Assembly: GCF_000277125.1 (NCBI RefSeq) | Contig: NC_016946.1 | Coordinates: 248,001 to 312,000, forward strand | Length of the DNA stretch: 64,000 nt | Origin: Mycobacterium intracellulare ATCC 13950 | Lineage (GTDB): Bacteria; Actinomycetota; Actinomycetes; Mycobacteriales; Mycobacteriaceae | Direction of reading: 5' to 3' | Position numbers and translations under genes: made by a program | The notes under the pieces: model-generated | The model's input: the letters and a program-made list of their open reading frames with translations, nothing else | The model's database searches: none | What the model was told of the DNA's origin: nothing | In this document: positions 19,792 through 28,576 of the stretch, in pieces | How the letters are laid out: the number at the start of each line of letters is the position of its first letter | Numbering within the stretch: the stretch's first letter is position 1

Positions 19792-20253
19792 CTAGACGCG
19801 CTCGAGGTAGAAGTAGTAGTACTTGCCGTTGTCCCGAACGCCCTTGCCGTTCATGATCCCCATCACGGCGTTGTCGTCGATCTTCTTGAAGTGATCGTGC
19901 ACCGGCTGGCCGTCGTAGACCATGGTGGCGGTGACCTCCCCGCGGAAGTCCTCCAGCCACAGGCTGGCCTCGCCCTTGCCCATTTCCACGTTCGAGAACT
20001 TGTTGCCGTCGGCGTCCAGGCAGACGAGCGGCTGCACGTCGCTGACGGATTTGAAGGTCTTGCCGTACCACCCGGCTTTTTCCAGTTGGCCGTTCATCTT
20101 GTGGCCGGTCTGGAACTCGCCGCCCTTCCACTCGCCGAGCATCCCGTCGAGGGTCGCGGGCGAAAGCTCGGCCCAGAATTCGTCGAGCTCGGAATCCGCG
20201 ATGTCGCCGCTGCGCTCTTTGAATTCGGTGAACTTCTTTCGGGCGAGGTCCAC
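19792..20253 (-). CDS. DUF4334 (GXWXG) domain protein
   Basis: 153 residues. The name-giving motif is in MLGEWKGGEF and the C-terminal half has GEVTATMVYDGQPVHDHFKK, typical of the GXWXG plus DUF4334 pair, a lipocalin-like beta fold thought to bind small hydrophobic molecules. A GTG start at 20253 is chosen because GAGGAG stands 5 bases upstream; that site overlaps the hisC2 stop codon, so expression is coupled to the aminotransferase. Function unknown. Confidence 0.85.
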   Translation of the reverse strand: MDLARKKFTEFKERSGDIADSELDEFWAELSPATLDGMLGEWKGGEFQTGHKMNGQLEKAGWYGKTFKSVSDVQPLVCLDADGNKFSNVEMGKGEASLWLEDFRGEVTATMVYDGQPVHDHFKKIDDNAVMGIMNGKGVRDNGKYYYFYLERV

Positions 20254-20261
20254 GGCTCTCC

Positions 20262-21329
20262 TCAGGATTCGGTGCGGGCTATCCAATCGCGGGCGAAACG
20301 CAGCAGAGCGTCATTTTCGTCCGGAGCACCAATGGTGACACGAACGCCTTCGTCCGCGAACGGCCGCACCACCAGGTGCGCTTCGGCGGCCTGCTCCGTG
20401 AAGTCCATGGTGCGCGACCCCAGTGGTAGCCAGACGAAGTTCGACTGCGACGGCGGCAGCTCGAACCCGGCGTCGCGCAGGGCGTCACTCACGCGGGTGC
20501 GCTCGCCGACCAGTGCGTCGGTGCGGGCCATCAACTCGGCCGAGGCGTCCAGCGACGCGATGGCGGCCGACTGCGCGACGTTCGTCACCGCAAACGGCAT
20601 GACGACCTTGTCCAGGGCGGTGATCAGGTCGGGGTGGGCGACCGCATAGCCGACCCGCAGGCCCGCCAACCCGTACGCCTTCGAAAAGGTCCGCAGCACA
20701 ACGACATTGCTGCGGGTGAGGGCCAGCTCGAGGCTGTTGGGCAGCATGCCGTCGCGGACGTACTCGACATAGGCCTCGTCGAGGGCGACGAGGATGTGCG
20801 ACGGAATGGCGTCCACGAATCGGGCCAGCGCGTCCGGGTCGACGACCGTGGACGTCGGGTTGTTGGGGTTGCAGACGAAGATCAGCCGGGTGCGGTCGGT
20901 GATCGCCGCGAGCATCGCGTCGAGGTCATGCGTGTGATCGGTCAGCGGCACCCGCACGGTCGTCGCGCCGGACACCTGAATGATGGGCAGGTAGCACTCG
21001 AAGCTGCGCCAGCCGATCATCACCTCGTCGCCGGCCGCGGCGGTGATCTGAACGAGCTGCTGGCACAAGGTGACCGAACCGCTGCCGACCGCGATGTGCT
21101 CGGGGGCGACGTCGGAACCCAGGTGCATGGCCAGCGCCGCCTTGAGGTCCACGCTGGCGTTGTCCGGGTAGCGGTTGACGACGGCGATGGCCCGCTCGAT
21201 CGCCGCGTGCACGCTGGGTAGCGGGCCGTAAACGGTCTCGTTGCTGGCCAGCTTGATCGAGCCCGGCACGTTCTTGCCGGGCACATACACTGGCAGTCCG
21301 GCCAGTTCGGAGCGTAGACGGGCGGTCAC
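20262..21329 (-). CDS. pat: Aromatic/histidinol-phosphate aminotransferase (HisC2/Pat)
   Basis: 355 residues, class I/II PLP aminotransferase. The PLP lysine is in RTFSKAYGLAGLR, with NPNNPT and DEAYVEYV as expected. The M. tuberculosis counterpart Rv3772 is listed as HisC2 but characterised as an aromatic aminotransferase acting on phenylpyruvate and 4-hydroxyphenylpyruvate. This fits the presence of the tyrosine-pathway gene tyrA in the window, though not adjacent. It starts 85 bases before tRNA-Ser(GCU) on the other strand. Confidence 0.92.
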   Translation of the reverse strand: MTARLRSELAGLPVYVPGKNVPGSIKLASNETVYGPLPSVHAAIERAIAVVNRYPDNASVDLKAALAMHLGSDVAPEHIAVGSGSVTLCQQLVQITAAAGDEVMIGWRSFECYLPIIQVSGATTVRVPLTDHTHDLDAMLAAITDRTRLIFVCNPNNPTSTVVDPDALARFVDAIPSHILVALDEAYVEYVRDGMLPNSLELALTRSNVVVLRTFSKAYGLAGLRVGYAVAHPDLITALDKVVMPFAVTNVAQSAAIASLDASAELMARTDALVGERTRVSDALRDAGFELPPSQSNFVWLPLGSRTMDFTEQAAEAHLVVRPFADEGVRVTIGAPDENDALLRFARDWIARTES

Positions 21330-21414
21330 TTCGACAGTTTATGTCTCAACTGTGTACAGTATGGCCGGTTCCGCGAGACCGGAAAGGGGTCGGTACCCTC
21401 AGAAAGTCCAAAAG

Positions 21415-21503
21415 GGAGGCGTGCCAGAGCGGCCGAATGGGGCTCACTGCTAATGAGTTGTCCCCCTCAAAGGGGACCGGAGGTTCAAATCCTCTCGCCT
21501 CCG
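21415..21503 (+). tRNA. tRNA-Ser (anticodon GCU)
   Basis: 89 bases. Acceptor stem GGAGGCG/CGCCTCC, discriminator G, anticodon stem CTCA/TGAG around CTGCTAA, long variable arm with TCCCC/GGGGA stem, T-loop GGTTCAAATCC. CCA not encoded. Confidence 0.96.
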
Positions 21504-21544
21504 CTGGGTCCTGAACGGAACACGGAACGACAACTGAAGAACAG

Positions 21545-21617
21545 GCGCCCGTAGCTCAACGGATAGAGCATCTGACTACGGATCAGAAGGTTAGGGGTTC
21601 GAATCCCTTCGGGCGCG
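21545..21617 (+). tRNA. tRNA-Arg (anticodon ACG)
   Basis: 73 bases. Acceptor stem GCGCCCG/CGGGCGC, discriminator G, anticodon stem CTGA/TCAG around CTACGGA (anticodon ACG), T-arm GGGGTTCGAATCCC. CCA is not encoded. A34 would be deaminated to inosine by TadA, whose gene lies at 43911 in this window. It is 41 bases after tRNA-Ser(GCU), probably one transcript. Confidence 0.96.
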
Positions 21618-21724
21618 CTCAGCCATTTTTCGTGCGTCAAACGTGTCACAGGCAGCGCGGTCTGCGCGTAATATCATCGGCCTCGGGCCTCAGTTCAGTT
21701 CCGTGCGAACATCGGAGTTGAGTC

Positions 21725-21841
21725 ATGTCCCGTGTCACCAAAATCCTCGCCGCCCTGGTAATCGCCTCCAGCGCCCTGCTGACGTCTGCATGCGGTTGCA
21801 GTACAAGCGCAGCAGGTGTCACCACTTGCACCTTGTTGTAA
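21725..21841 (+). CDS. Tiny exported, cysteine-containing peptide (38 residues)
   Basis: A 38-codon ATG-TAA frame with GGAG 7-8 bases upstream. The product has a Lys at position 6, then a hydrophobic stretch (ILAALVIASSALL) and a lipobox-like TSAC at about residue 24, followed by a short mature part with two more Cys (CGCSTSAAGVTTCTLL). This is a complete signal peptide/lipoprotein layout with almost no mature protein. It sits downstream of the two tRNAs. I do not recognise a family and small size limits certainty. Confidence 0.6.
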   Translation: MSRVTKILAALVIASSALLTSACGCSTSAAGVTTCTLL

Positions 21842-21901
21842 GCGGCCGAATTATGTTGTGCCCTCGGGTTTGACGGAACCCGGGCACACCCGCGCCGACC
21901 G

Positions 21902-22393
21902 CTAGCGTCCGCCGAACGGTCCGCCGAATGGCCCCCGACGGGGCGGCTCGGTCACCGTTTGGGTGACGGTGCTGGTCTCGGTGCTCGGCGTCACGGTGAC
22001 CGTGCTGGGCGAGACGGTCGTCGTGGGAGTGTCGGTGCTCGGTGGCGGGACGGTCTCGGTGACCGTCTCGGTCGGGCCGCCACCGCCGCCGCCGTGGTGC
22101 CGGGGTGGCTCCGTCGTCGTGGTGGTCACCGGCGCGGTGGTGGACGGCGCCGGCGTCGTCGTGGTTGCCGGGCTGGGCGCCGGCGAATTGCTCGCGAGCT
22201 TGACCGCCGCGAAGACGACCGCGCCGAGCAGGAGCGCCCCTATGGCGCCTGCTGCGACCAGCGCCGCCGGGCGGCGGTACCAGGGCGTCGGGGGCTCGGG
22301 CGGCTCCGGCGCGGCGTCGTAATAGCCGCCGCCGTACCGCGCGGCCGCGGTGGGCTCGGAGTAGTAATCCGGTTCCTCGGGATAGGGCGGCAC
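21902..22393 (-). CDS. Single-pass Thr/Pro-rich membrane protein
   Basis: 163 residues: a Pro/Tyr/Glu-rich cytoplasmic head (1-42), one strong membrane helix (about 43-65, LVAAGAIGALLLGAVVFAAV), then a Thr/Pro/Ser-rich external tail with TTTTT and HHGGGGGG runs and an FGGPFGGR end. Low-complexity external region suggests a cell-wall-spanning, possibly O-mannosylated protein. Function unknown. It starts 18 bases past the stop of the phosphotransferase gene and is probably cotranscribed with it. Confidence 0.78.
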   Translation of the reverse strand: MPPYPEEPDYYSEPTAAARYGGGYYDAAPEPPEPPTPWYRRPAALVAAGAIGALLLGAVVFAAVKLASNSPAPSPATTTTPAPSTTAPVTTTTTEPPRHHGGGGGGPTETVTETVPPPSTDTPTTTVSPSTVTVTPSTETSTVTQTVTEPPRRGPFGGPFGGR

Positions 22394-22411
22394 GAGACGA
22401 ATGCTAGTAGG

Positions 22412-23446
22412 TCAGCCCTCGTTGTCGATGAGGCGCAGCGCCCGCTCGAACAGATGCACGGTGGCGGCGTGCAATTGGTCGCCTACCTCCCTCTCCGCCT
22501 TTCCCGCGCAGGCCCGGGCCAGCGTCCCCTCGATCACGATCCCCAGCTTGAAGCAGGCCAGCACGGTGTACCAGGTGATGTGTGACAGGTCGCGGGTGGT
22601 GTTGGCGGCGTAGCGCTGGAAAAGCTCGTCGGTACTGGCCAATCCGTCCTGGCCGCCCAGGGCGTGGCTGAACACGCTGGAGCCGTCGGGCTGGCGCCAG
22701 GTGGCCAGCAGCCAGCCCAGGTCCAGCAGCGGATCGCCGATCGTGCACATCTCCCAGTCGACGATCGCGACCACCTCCGGCCCGGTGCGGGAGAACATCA
22801 CGTTGGCCGCGTGGTAGTCGCCGTGCATGATGCCCGGCGTCCAGTGCGCCGGCCGGTGCCGGTCCAACCAGGTCGACACCTCCTCGATGCCGGGGATCTG
22901 CGGCCCGGGATAACCCTCGTAGTCGTTGTAGGACTCGAGCTCGGAAAGCCAGCGCGGCACCTGGCGCTCCAAAAAGCCCTCCGGCTTACCGAATTCGGCG
23001 AGGCCGACGGCGACATGGTCGACGGCACCGAGCTTGGCCAACGCGTCGGCCATCGACAGCCCCATGCCGTGTCGCACCTTCGCGTCGCCCGCGTGCAAAG
23101 GCGGCAGACCCTCGCCGGCGTTGAATCCGTCGACGGGATCCATGAGGTAGAAGACCGCGTCGCCCAGCACGGCGGGGTCCTCGCAGACGGCGATCAGGTG
23201 CGGATGCGGCACATCGGAACCTGCCAGCGCCGCAAGGACTTTCGTTTCCCGCAGGATCACGCTGTTGCTGCGCGGACGCAGGTGCCGGGGCCCGCGCCGC
23301 AGCACGTAGGGCCGCCCGGCCCTGCTGAACCGCAGCATGACGTTCTGCGTTCCGCCGGTGACGTTGGAGACGCCTTCCAGCGGGCCCTCGCCGAGCCCCT
23401 GCCCGGACATCCATTCCGCTACGGCTTGAAGATTCACGGAGTCCAC
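22412..23446 (-). CDS. Aminoglycoside phosphotransferase (APH)-family kinase-like protein
   Basis: 344 residues of the choline/aminoglycoside kinase fold often found beside acyl-CoA dehydrogenase genes. Brenner motif HGDYHAANVMF and the metal-binding VAIVDWEMCTIGDPLLDLGW are intact, so phosphotransfer is plausible. The substrate is unknown and true drug modification is unlikely. One of three related genes in the window (also 34171 and 36723). It follows a SnoaL-like gene by 3 bases, so the two form an operon. Confidence 0.88.
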   Translation of the reverse strand: MDSVNLQAVAEWMSGQGLGEGPLEGVSNVTGGTQNVMLRFSRAGRPYVLRRGPRHLRPRSNSVILRETKVLAALAGSDVPHPHLIAVCEDPAVLGDAVFYLMDPVDGFNAGEGLPPLHAGDAKVRHGMGLSMADALAKLGAVDHVAVGLAEFGKPEGFLERQVPRWLSELESYNDYEGYPGPQIPGIEEVSTWLDRHRPAHWTPGIMHGDYHAANVMFSRTGPEVVAIVDWEMCTIGDPLLDLGWLLATWRQPDGSSVFSHALGGQDGLASTDELFQRYAANTTRDLSHITWYTVLACFKLGIVIEGTLARACAGKAEREVGDQLHAATVHLFERALRLIDNEG

Positions 23447-23449
23447 TGC

Positions 23450-23809
23450 TCAGCCCTTCGGGTGTGGCGTGTATCGGACGGTCTGCGCCGCGATCACGCC
23501 GTCGCGGAACACGAAGGTGTCAACGCCGTCGTCGACCCGGCTGGCCGCCGAATCGGCGGCCCATTCCAGGAACAGCACATCGCCGTCGAAGAGCTGGGTC
23601 TTCAAGTCCCAGTTGGCATCCGGGATATCGGCGAGCAGTTGCGCGAAGACCCGGCGGATGGCCTGCCTGCCGCGCGCGACGCCGGCGGGCGTGATCAGCA
23701 CGGAGTCCTCGGCGTAGTCGGTGAGGATTTCGTCAAGGTCTCCCGCGGCCAGCGCGGCGCCGTGGTGGGCGAACACTTCCTGCGGCGTACGCGACGGGGT
23801 GGGCGTCAT
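23450..23809 (-). CDS. SnoaL/NTF2-like protein
   Basis: 119 residues with the cone-shaped NTF2-like pattern: VFAHHGAALAAGDLDEILTDYAEDSVLITPAG at the N-terminus and FVFRDGVIAAQTVRYTPHP at the C-terminus. Such proteins are isomerases, hydratases or ligand-binding partners. The start at 23809 (MTPTPSRT) is preferred because AAGGGAG lies just upstream. First gene of a two- or three-gene unit with the phosphotransferase. Confidence 0.83.
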   Translation of the reverse strand: MTPTPSRTPQEVFAHHGAALAAGDLDEILTDYAEDSVLITPAGVARGRQAIRRVFAQLLADIPDANWDLKTQLFDGDVLFLEWAADSAASRVDDGVDTFVFRDGVIAAQTVRYTPHPKG

Positions 23810-23934
23810 GGCACTCCCTTGCAACCTGTGGACCGTCTGGGAAAAAGACTAGGGCAGGGGCGACGGGAGGCGGCCGGTGGCGGCGGCTGGAAGAATAGTG
23901 TGCATAACTTACTTTCTGGGGAAGGGAACTGCCC

Positions 23935-24879
23935 ATGCCGCGGACCGACAACGATTCCTGGGAAATCACCCAAAGCGTCGGCGCCACCGCGCTCGGCGTC
24001 GCCGCAGCTCGCGCCGCGGAGACCGAGAGTGACAACCCGCTGATCAAGGACCCGTTCGCGCGGGTGTTCGTCGACGCCGCGGGCGAGGGGATGTGGAGCA
24101 TCTATGCCAACCCGGCGTTGCTGGCCAAGGCGGCCGACATCGAGCCCGATCTGCGGGCGCGGCTGCAGCTGATGGTCGACTTCATGGCCACCCGGACGGC
24201 ATTCTTCGACGAGTTCTTCCTGGGCGCGGCCGACGCCGGCGTGCGCCAGGTGGTGATCCTGGCGGCCGGACTGGACGCGCGCAGCTGGCGGCTGCCGTGG
24301 CCCGACGGCACGGTCGTCTACGAGCTCGACCAGCCCAAGGTGCTGGAATTCAAATCCAACACGCTGCGCGAACACGGCGCGGAGCCGACCGCGCAGCTGG
24401 TCAACGTGCCGATCGACCTGCGCCAGGATTGGCCGAAAGCGTTGCGGGAAGCGGGGTTTGATGCTTCGCGACCTGCGGTGTGGTCGGCCGAAGGGCTCGT
24501 TCGCTATCTACCGGCGCAGGCCCAGGACTTGCTGTTCGAGCGGATCGATTCGCTGAGCGCCGAGGGCAGCTGGCTGGCGTCCAACGTGCCCGAATCGGGT
24601 TTCACCGACCCCGACCGTGTGCAACGCCAGCGCGAGGACATGCGGCGCATGCGGGCGGCGGCAGCCAAGCTGGTCAACGCCGAGATCACCGACTTCGACG
24701 ACCTGTGGTACCCGGAGGAGCGCACGCCCGTCGACGGCTGGCTGCGCGGCCGCGGCTGGGACGTCACGACCGCGACGTTCGCCGAGTTGATGGCCCGGTA
24801 TGACCGCCGGATCCCGCAGGGTGCGGAGGATTCGATGCCGCCCACCCTCTATGTGTCCGCACAGCGGCGGCCGGGCTGA
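23935..24879 (+). CDS. TIGR00027-family SAM-dependent methyltransferase (Rv3767c-like)
   Basis: 314 residues. N-terminus [21 protein letters not shown] and the SAM-binding [28 protein letters not shown] are hallmarks of a large mycobacterial methyltransferase family related to leucine carboxyl methyltransferases. Substrates are unknown. M. tuberculosis has several paralogues and position suggests Rv3767c. ATG at 23935 follows GGGGAAGGG. Confidence 0.92.
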   Translation: MPRTDNDSWEITQSVGATALGVAAARAAETESDNPLIKDPFARVFVDAAGEGMWSIYANPALLAKAADIEPDLRARLQLMVDFMATRTAFFDEFFLGAADAGVRQVVILAAGLDARSWRLPWPDGTVVYELDQPKVLEFKSNTLREHGAEPTAQLVNVPIDLRQDWPKALREAGFDASRPAVWSAEGLVRYLPAQAQDLLFERIDSLSAEGSWLASNVPESGFTDPDRVQRQREDMRRMRAAAAKLVNAEITDFDDLWYPEERTPVDGWLRGRGWDVTTATFAELMARYDRRIPQGAEDSMPPTLYVSAQRRPG

Positions 24880-24892
24880 CCGAACGCCGAGA

Positions 24893-24939
24893 TCGAAAGT
24901 GCCGCTGCTAATTTAGCGGCTCAGGCACGCCATTTCGAT
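24893..24939. repeat. Nested inverted repeat after the methyltransferase gene
   Basis: Outer arms ATCGAAA (24893-24899) and TTTCGAT (24933-24939) enclose a hairpin GCCGCT (24901-24906) / AGCGGC (24915-24920) with loop GCTAATTT. It begins 13 bases past the stop codon. It could terminate transcription, but no T-tract follows, as is common in mycobacteria. Confidence 0.65.
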
Positions 24940-25168
24940 AGGAACGCCTCGAATCGGGGCGGGTCCTCGAGTTAGCTGAGCTAATCCAGCGGGCACGGCC
25001 CTCCCGGCCGTGGGAGCGCGGGTCGCCGGCCGCCGCTTCGACCGCCTCTGACGTGCCGGGATGTGCCGACAAGCGCTGCCGCATAACCCATTGCATGTTT
25101 AGGCATAAGTCGAATGGGTAACTTCAGCACCACGAGAAAACTTCTTCTCGCTCACAATGGAGGTCACG

Positions 25169-25396
25169 ATGCGTGGCAGCGGGATCATCGGAACGGTTGC
25201 TTTGGTGTGGTTGCTGATCGGAGCCTTCGCGGCGTGGCAACGGGATTACTTCAAAAACGACCAGACGACATGCGCCTCCGCGGGCACGGTTGCGGTGACC
25301 GTGATCGCCGGACCCCTGAATTACTTCGGGGTCAACCCGAAAGTCACGGATTGCCATCTGCCGCAACCAAGTTCAATGCAATCGGTCAACCTCTAA
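25169..25396 (+). CDS. Small exported or membrane-anchored protein
   Basis: 75 residues. A hydrophobic N-terminal helix (GTVALVWLLIGAFAAWQ) is followed by a short external part with two Cys (TTCASAG and VTDCHLP) that could form a disulfide. The start at 25169 is chosen because GGAGGT lies 5 bases upstream and overlaps an alternative ATG at 25157. It precedes another small membrane gene by 22 bases. The 289 bases upstream contain the inverted repeat at 24893 and a small hairpin at 25133-25150 but no other gene. Confidence 0.78.
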   Translation: MRGSGIIGTVALVWLLIGAFAAWQRDYFKNDQTTCASAGTVAVTVIAGPLNYFGVNPKVTDCHLPQPSSMQSVNL

Positions 25397-25418
25397 CCCT
25401 CACCCGAAGGAAGTCGAA

Positions 25419-25574
25419 ATGGTTATCTTAGGAATTGTCCTGCTTGTTCTCGGGTATTTCTTCCACGTACCCGTGCTGACCACGCTGGGAATCGTGCTGC
25501 TGGTGATCGGCGCGATCCTCTGGATTCTGGGCTCGATCGGCCGTCCGGTCGCCGGCCGGCGCTACTGGTATTAA
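25419..25574 (+). CDS. Small two-helix membrane protein (DUF6131-like)
   Basis: 51 residues, MVILGIVLLVLGYFF then a second helix ending LWILGSIGRPVAGRRYWY. Two membrane segments with a basic, aromatic C-terminus match the short mycobacterial DUF6131 proteins. AAGGAAG lies upstream of the ATG. Probably cotranscribed with the small gene before it; function unknown. Confidence 0.8.
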   Translation: MVILGIVLLVLGYFFHVPVLTTLGIVLLVIGAILWILGSIGRPVAGRRYWY

Positions 25575-25691
25575 CCGCTACGGCCGAACACCACGATCGC
25601 GCGACTGCTCCGGCAGTCGCGCGTTTCGTTTCACAGGGCGCGCATAGGTTCGTCATAGTCTGGGCTCAGTCGGTGACGGATACTGGAGCTT

Positions 25692-26432
25692 GTGACGCAG
25701 CCCCGAGCCTCTGTAGAGCGGGTTGTCATGTGCCGAGCGGACGGCAACCCCATCAACGTGCTGGTCGTAGACGACGAACCCGTCCTGGCCGAAATGGTGT
25801 CGATGGCGCTGCGGTACGAGGGCTGGAACATCTCCACCGCCGGGGACGGGGAATCGGCCATCGCGGCCGCCCGCAACCAGCGTCCGGACGTCGTCGTCCT
25901 CGACGTGATGCTGCCCGACATGAGCGGCCTCGACGTCCTGCACAAACTGCGCGGGGAGATCCCACAGCTGCCGGTGCTGCTGTTGACGGCCAAGGATGCG
26001 GTGGAGGATCGCATCGCCGGCCTGACCGCCGGCGGCGACGACTACGTCACCAAGCCGTTCAGCATCGAAGAGGTCGTGCTGCGGTTGCGGGCGCTGTTGC
26101 GCCGCACCGGGGTGACGACCGTGGACAGCGGCGCACAGCTGGTGGTCGGGGATTTGGTGCTCGACGAGGACAGCCACGAGGTCACCCGCGCCGGGGAGCC
26201 AATCTCGTTGACCTCGACCGAATTTGAGCTGTTGCGGTTCATGATGCGCAACTCCAAGCGGGTGCTGAGCAAGGCCCAGATCCTGGACAGGGTATGGAGT
26301 TACGACTTCGGCGGCCGCTCCAACATCGTCGAGCTCTACATTTCCTACCTGCGCAAGAAGATCGACAACGGTCGCGATCCGATGATCCACACACTGCGCG
26401 GCGCGGGTTATGTCCTCAAGCCGGCCCGCTGA
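25692..26432 (+). CDS. tcrX: Response regulator TcrX
   Basis: 246 residues, OmpR/PhoB family. Receiver domain at about 22-135 with acidic pair VVDDEP, phospho-acceptor Asp71 in VVLDVMLPDMSG, and conserved Lys in DDYVTKPF. The winged-helix DNA-binding domain (about 150-243) ends TLRGAGYVLKPAR. It overlaps tcrY by 23 bases. In M. tuberculosis TcrXY responds to iron limitation. The GTG at 25692 is taken; a shorter start nearer MCRADG is possible. Confidence 0.92.
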   Translation: MTQPRASVERVVMCRADGNPINVLVVDDEPVLAEMVSMALRYEGWNISTAGDGESAIAAARNQRPDVVVLDVMLPDMSGLDVLHKLRGEIPQLPVLLLTAKDAVEDRIAGLTAGGDDYVTKPFSIEEVVLRLRALLRRTGVTTVDSGAQLVVGDLVLDEDSHEVTRAGEPISLTSTEFELLRFMMRNSKRVLSKAQILDRVWSYDFGGRSNIVELYISYLRKKIDNGRDPMIHTLRGAGYVLKPAR

Positions 26433-27924
26433 CCCGCGAAGGGTCTGGTCCCTTCGGCTGCGGCTGTTGGTCGGCCAGATCGTCGTCCTGGCGATCGTCT
26501 GCGTCGGCATCACCGCGGTGACCGAACTGGCGCTCAACCATCACCTGGTCAAGCAGCTCGACGGCCAACTCGCCGGGACCTCGTTCCGCTCGGCGCTGAT
26601 GTACCCCGAGCCGAACCACCCGGGATGGCACCACCACCAGCACTCCTACTATCCGAGGCCGGGCCCCGGCCCGCGGTTCCTGGACGCCCCGGGTCAGCCG
26701 GCGGGCATGGTGGCGGCGGTGGTCAGCCACGGCAAGACGGTTGACGCCGGCTACCTGACCAGCAGCGGCACCAGGGATGACCTGACCCCGACCGCCCAGA
26801 CCCAACTGGAACAGATCGCCGGCAACCGCGCGCCGGTCACGCTGAACCTGGACGGCCTCGGCCGCTACCGCGTCGTCGCGGCGCCGAGCCGAAACGGCAG
26901 CGACATCATCGTCACCGGCCTGTCGATGTCCAACATCGACGCCACCCTGATCCGGATGCTCGTCATCTTCGGGATCGTCACCGCGGTTGCGCTGGCGGCC
27001 GCGACGATCGCCGGGGTCGTGATCATCAGGCGGGCGCTGGCGCCGTTGCGCCGCGTCGCCCAAACCGCGGGCCAGGTCGCCGATCTGCCGCTGTCGCGCG
27101 GCGAGGTCGAATTGCCTGTGCGCGTACGCGAATCCGACGCGAACCCCTCCACCGAGGTGGGACAGCTCGGTGCCTCGCTCAACCGGATGCTCGACCACAT
27201 CGCGGAAGCGCTGTCGGCGCGCCAGGCCAGCGAGACTCGCGTTCGCCAGTTCGTCGCCGACGCCAGCCATGAACTGCGCACGCCCCTGGCCGCGATCCGC
27301 GGTTATACCGAACTGACGCAACGGATGGGCGACGACCGCGAGGCGGTGGCGCAGGCGATGAGCCGAGTGGCGTCCGAGACCGAGCGGATGACGCGGCTCG
27401 TCGAGGACCTGCTGCTGCTGGCCCGCCTGGATTCCGGCCGGCCGCTGGAACGCGAATCGGTCGATCTGTCGCGGTTGGCGGTGGATGCGGTCAACGACGC
27501 GCACGTCGCGGGACCGGATCATCAGTGGGAACTCGACCTCCCCGAAGAACCGGTGGTCGTCACCGGCGACGCGGCGCGGCTCCACCAGGTCCTGACGAAT
27601 CTGCTTGCCAACGCCCGCGTCCACACCGGCGCGGGCACCGTGGTGACGACGCGGTTGAGCACCGAGCCGTCGCACACCGTGCTGCAGGTCATCGACAACG
27701 GGCCCGGCATTCCCGCGGCGCTGCAGTCGGAGGTCTTCGAACGGTTCGCCCGCGGTGATTCCTCGCGCTCGCGCAAGGGAGGCAGCACCGGGCTGGGATT
27801 GGCGATCGTCTCGGCCGTGGTGAGGGCGCACAACGGGACGATCGCGGTCGACAGCTCACCGGGCCGCACCGAGTTCACGGTGCGGTTGCCACCCAACGGA
27901 TGGCAACCGCCCGCATCGGCCTAG
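26410..27924 (+). CDS. tcrY: Sensor histidine kinase TcrY
   Basis: 504 residues. Two membrane helices (about 20-41 and 182-208) enclose an external sensor domain; then HAMP (about 205-265), HisKA with phospho-His287 in VADASHELRTPLAAIRGY, and the ATPase domain with LTNLLANARVH, VIDNGPGIP and STGLGLAIV. The sensor loop has an unusual His-rich patch, HPGWHHHQH at residues 70-78, which could bind metal. It overlaps and is coupled to tcrX, its partner regulator. Confidence 0.92.
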   Translation: MSSSRPADPRRVWSLRLRLLVGQIVVLAIVCVGITAVTELALNHHLVKQLDGQLAGTSFRSALMYPEPNHPGWHHHQHSYYPRPGPGPRFLDAPGQPAGMVAAVVSHGKTVDAGYLTSSGTRDDLTPTAQTQLEQIAGNRAPVTLNLDGLGRYRVVAAPSRNGSDIIVTGLSMSNIDATLIRMLVIFGIVTAVALAAATIAGVVIIRRALAPLRRVAQTAGQVADLPLSRGEVELPVRVRESDANPSTEVGQLGASLNRMLDHIAEALSARQASETRVRQFVADASHELRTPLAAIRGYTELTQRMGDDREAVAQAMSRVASETERMTRLVEDLLLLARLDSGRPLERESVDLSRLAVDAVNDAHVAGPDHQWELDLPEEPVVVTGDAARLHQVLTNLLANARVHTGAGTVVTTRLSTEPSHTVLQVIDNGPGIPAALQSEVFERFARGDSSRSRKGGSTGLGLAIVSAVVRAHNGTIAVDSSPGRTEFTVRLPPNGWQPPASA

Positions 27925-28416
27925 CTAGCTGTTACAGGTCACATTGATTTCGAACGGCTTGTTCACCGGCTGCATGGGGTTGGCCATGTCCACCCCGGTG
28001 GCGGTGCCGCTGATCTTGTAGCTGTTGCCATCCTTGCTGGCGGTTGCATTGCCCTGCCCGGTGCCCGAGGTATAGCCCAGCGTCACGCCGTTGACATTGC
28101 CCAGCCCAACGGATTTCACCTGCGGGGGGTTGCCGTCGCTGAGCACGGCGGCGATGCCGGTCGCTGCGCCACCGATCGCGATGTTGATGGTGCCACCCGC
28201 ATTTGTGCACACGACCGAACCGGACACGTTCTGGTCCTTGCCGTCGATCGTGACCTTCGTGCCGGCGGCGCCGCCGGTGCTAGCCGACGCGCTCGTACCC
28301 GAGCTACTGGCGGAACTGCTCGCGCTCGTTCCCGACTTGTTACCACCCGAACATCCGGAAATGCCCGCGGCGAGAATCGCCGCCCCGGCCACCGCGACCG
28401 TCAATTGACGCTTCAC
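27925..28416 (-). CDS. lpqH: 19-kDa lipoprotein antigen LpqH
   Basis: 163 residues. A GTG start at 28416 with AAGGAG upstream begins the signal peptide; the lipobox is ISGC with acylated Cys at residue 22. A Ser/Gly/Thr-rich O-glycosylation-type linker follows, then the conserved domain with SVVCTNAGG and VNVTC-type ends (disulfide) and [20 protein letters not shown]. LpqH is an abundant surface lipoprotein and TLR2 ligand. It ends tail-to-tail against tcrY with no spacer. Confidence 0.96.
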   Translation of the reverse strand: MKRQLTVAVAGAAILAAGISGCSGGNKSGTSASSSASSSGTSASASTGGAAGTKVTIDGKDQNVSGSVVCTNAGGTINIAIGGAATGIAAVLSDGNPPQVKSVGLGNVNGVTLGYTSGTGQGNATASKDGNSYKISGTATGVDMANPMQPVNKPFEINVTCNS

Positions 28417-28576
28417 CTGTTCTCCTTTTTGCCCGATAGTTGCGGTCCTCGGCATTGAGGGCCGTCTGGGCAGTATGCGGGTTAACTGGACCGAGAATCC
28501 AGAACCCCGAGAAATTGTTGCTGTATTCATTATTCGTCGGTGAAATGCTTTCGGGGCCTGCAGCATCAATGGCAAG

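Noticed and set aside
24893..24939. Classical rho-independent terminator after the methyltransferase gene
   Set aside because: A hairpin is present but is not followed by a T-tract and its loop is AT-rich; kept only as an inverted repeat.
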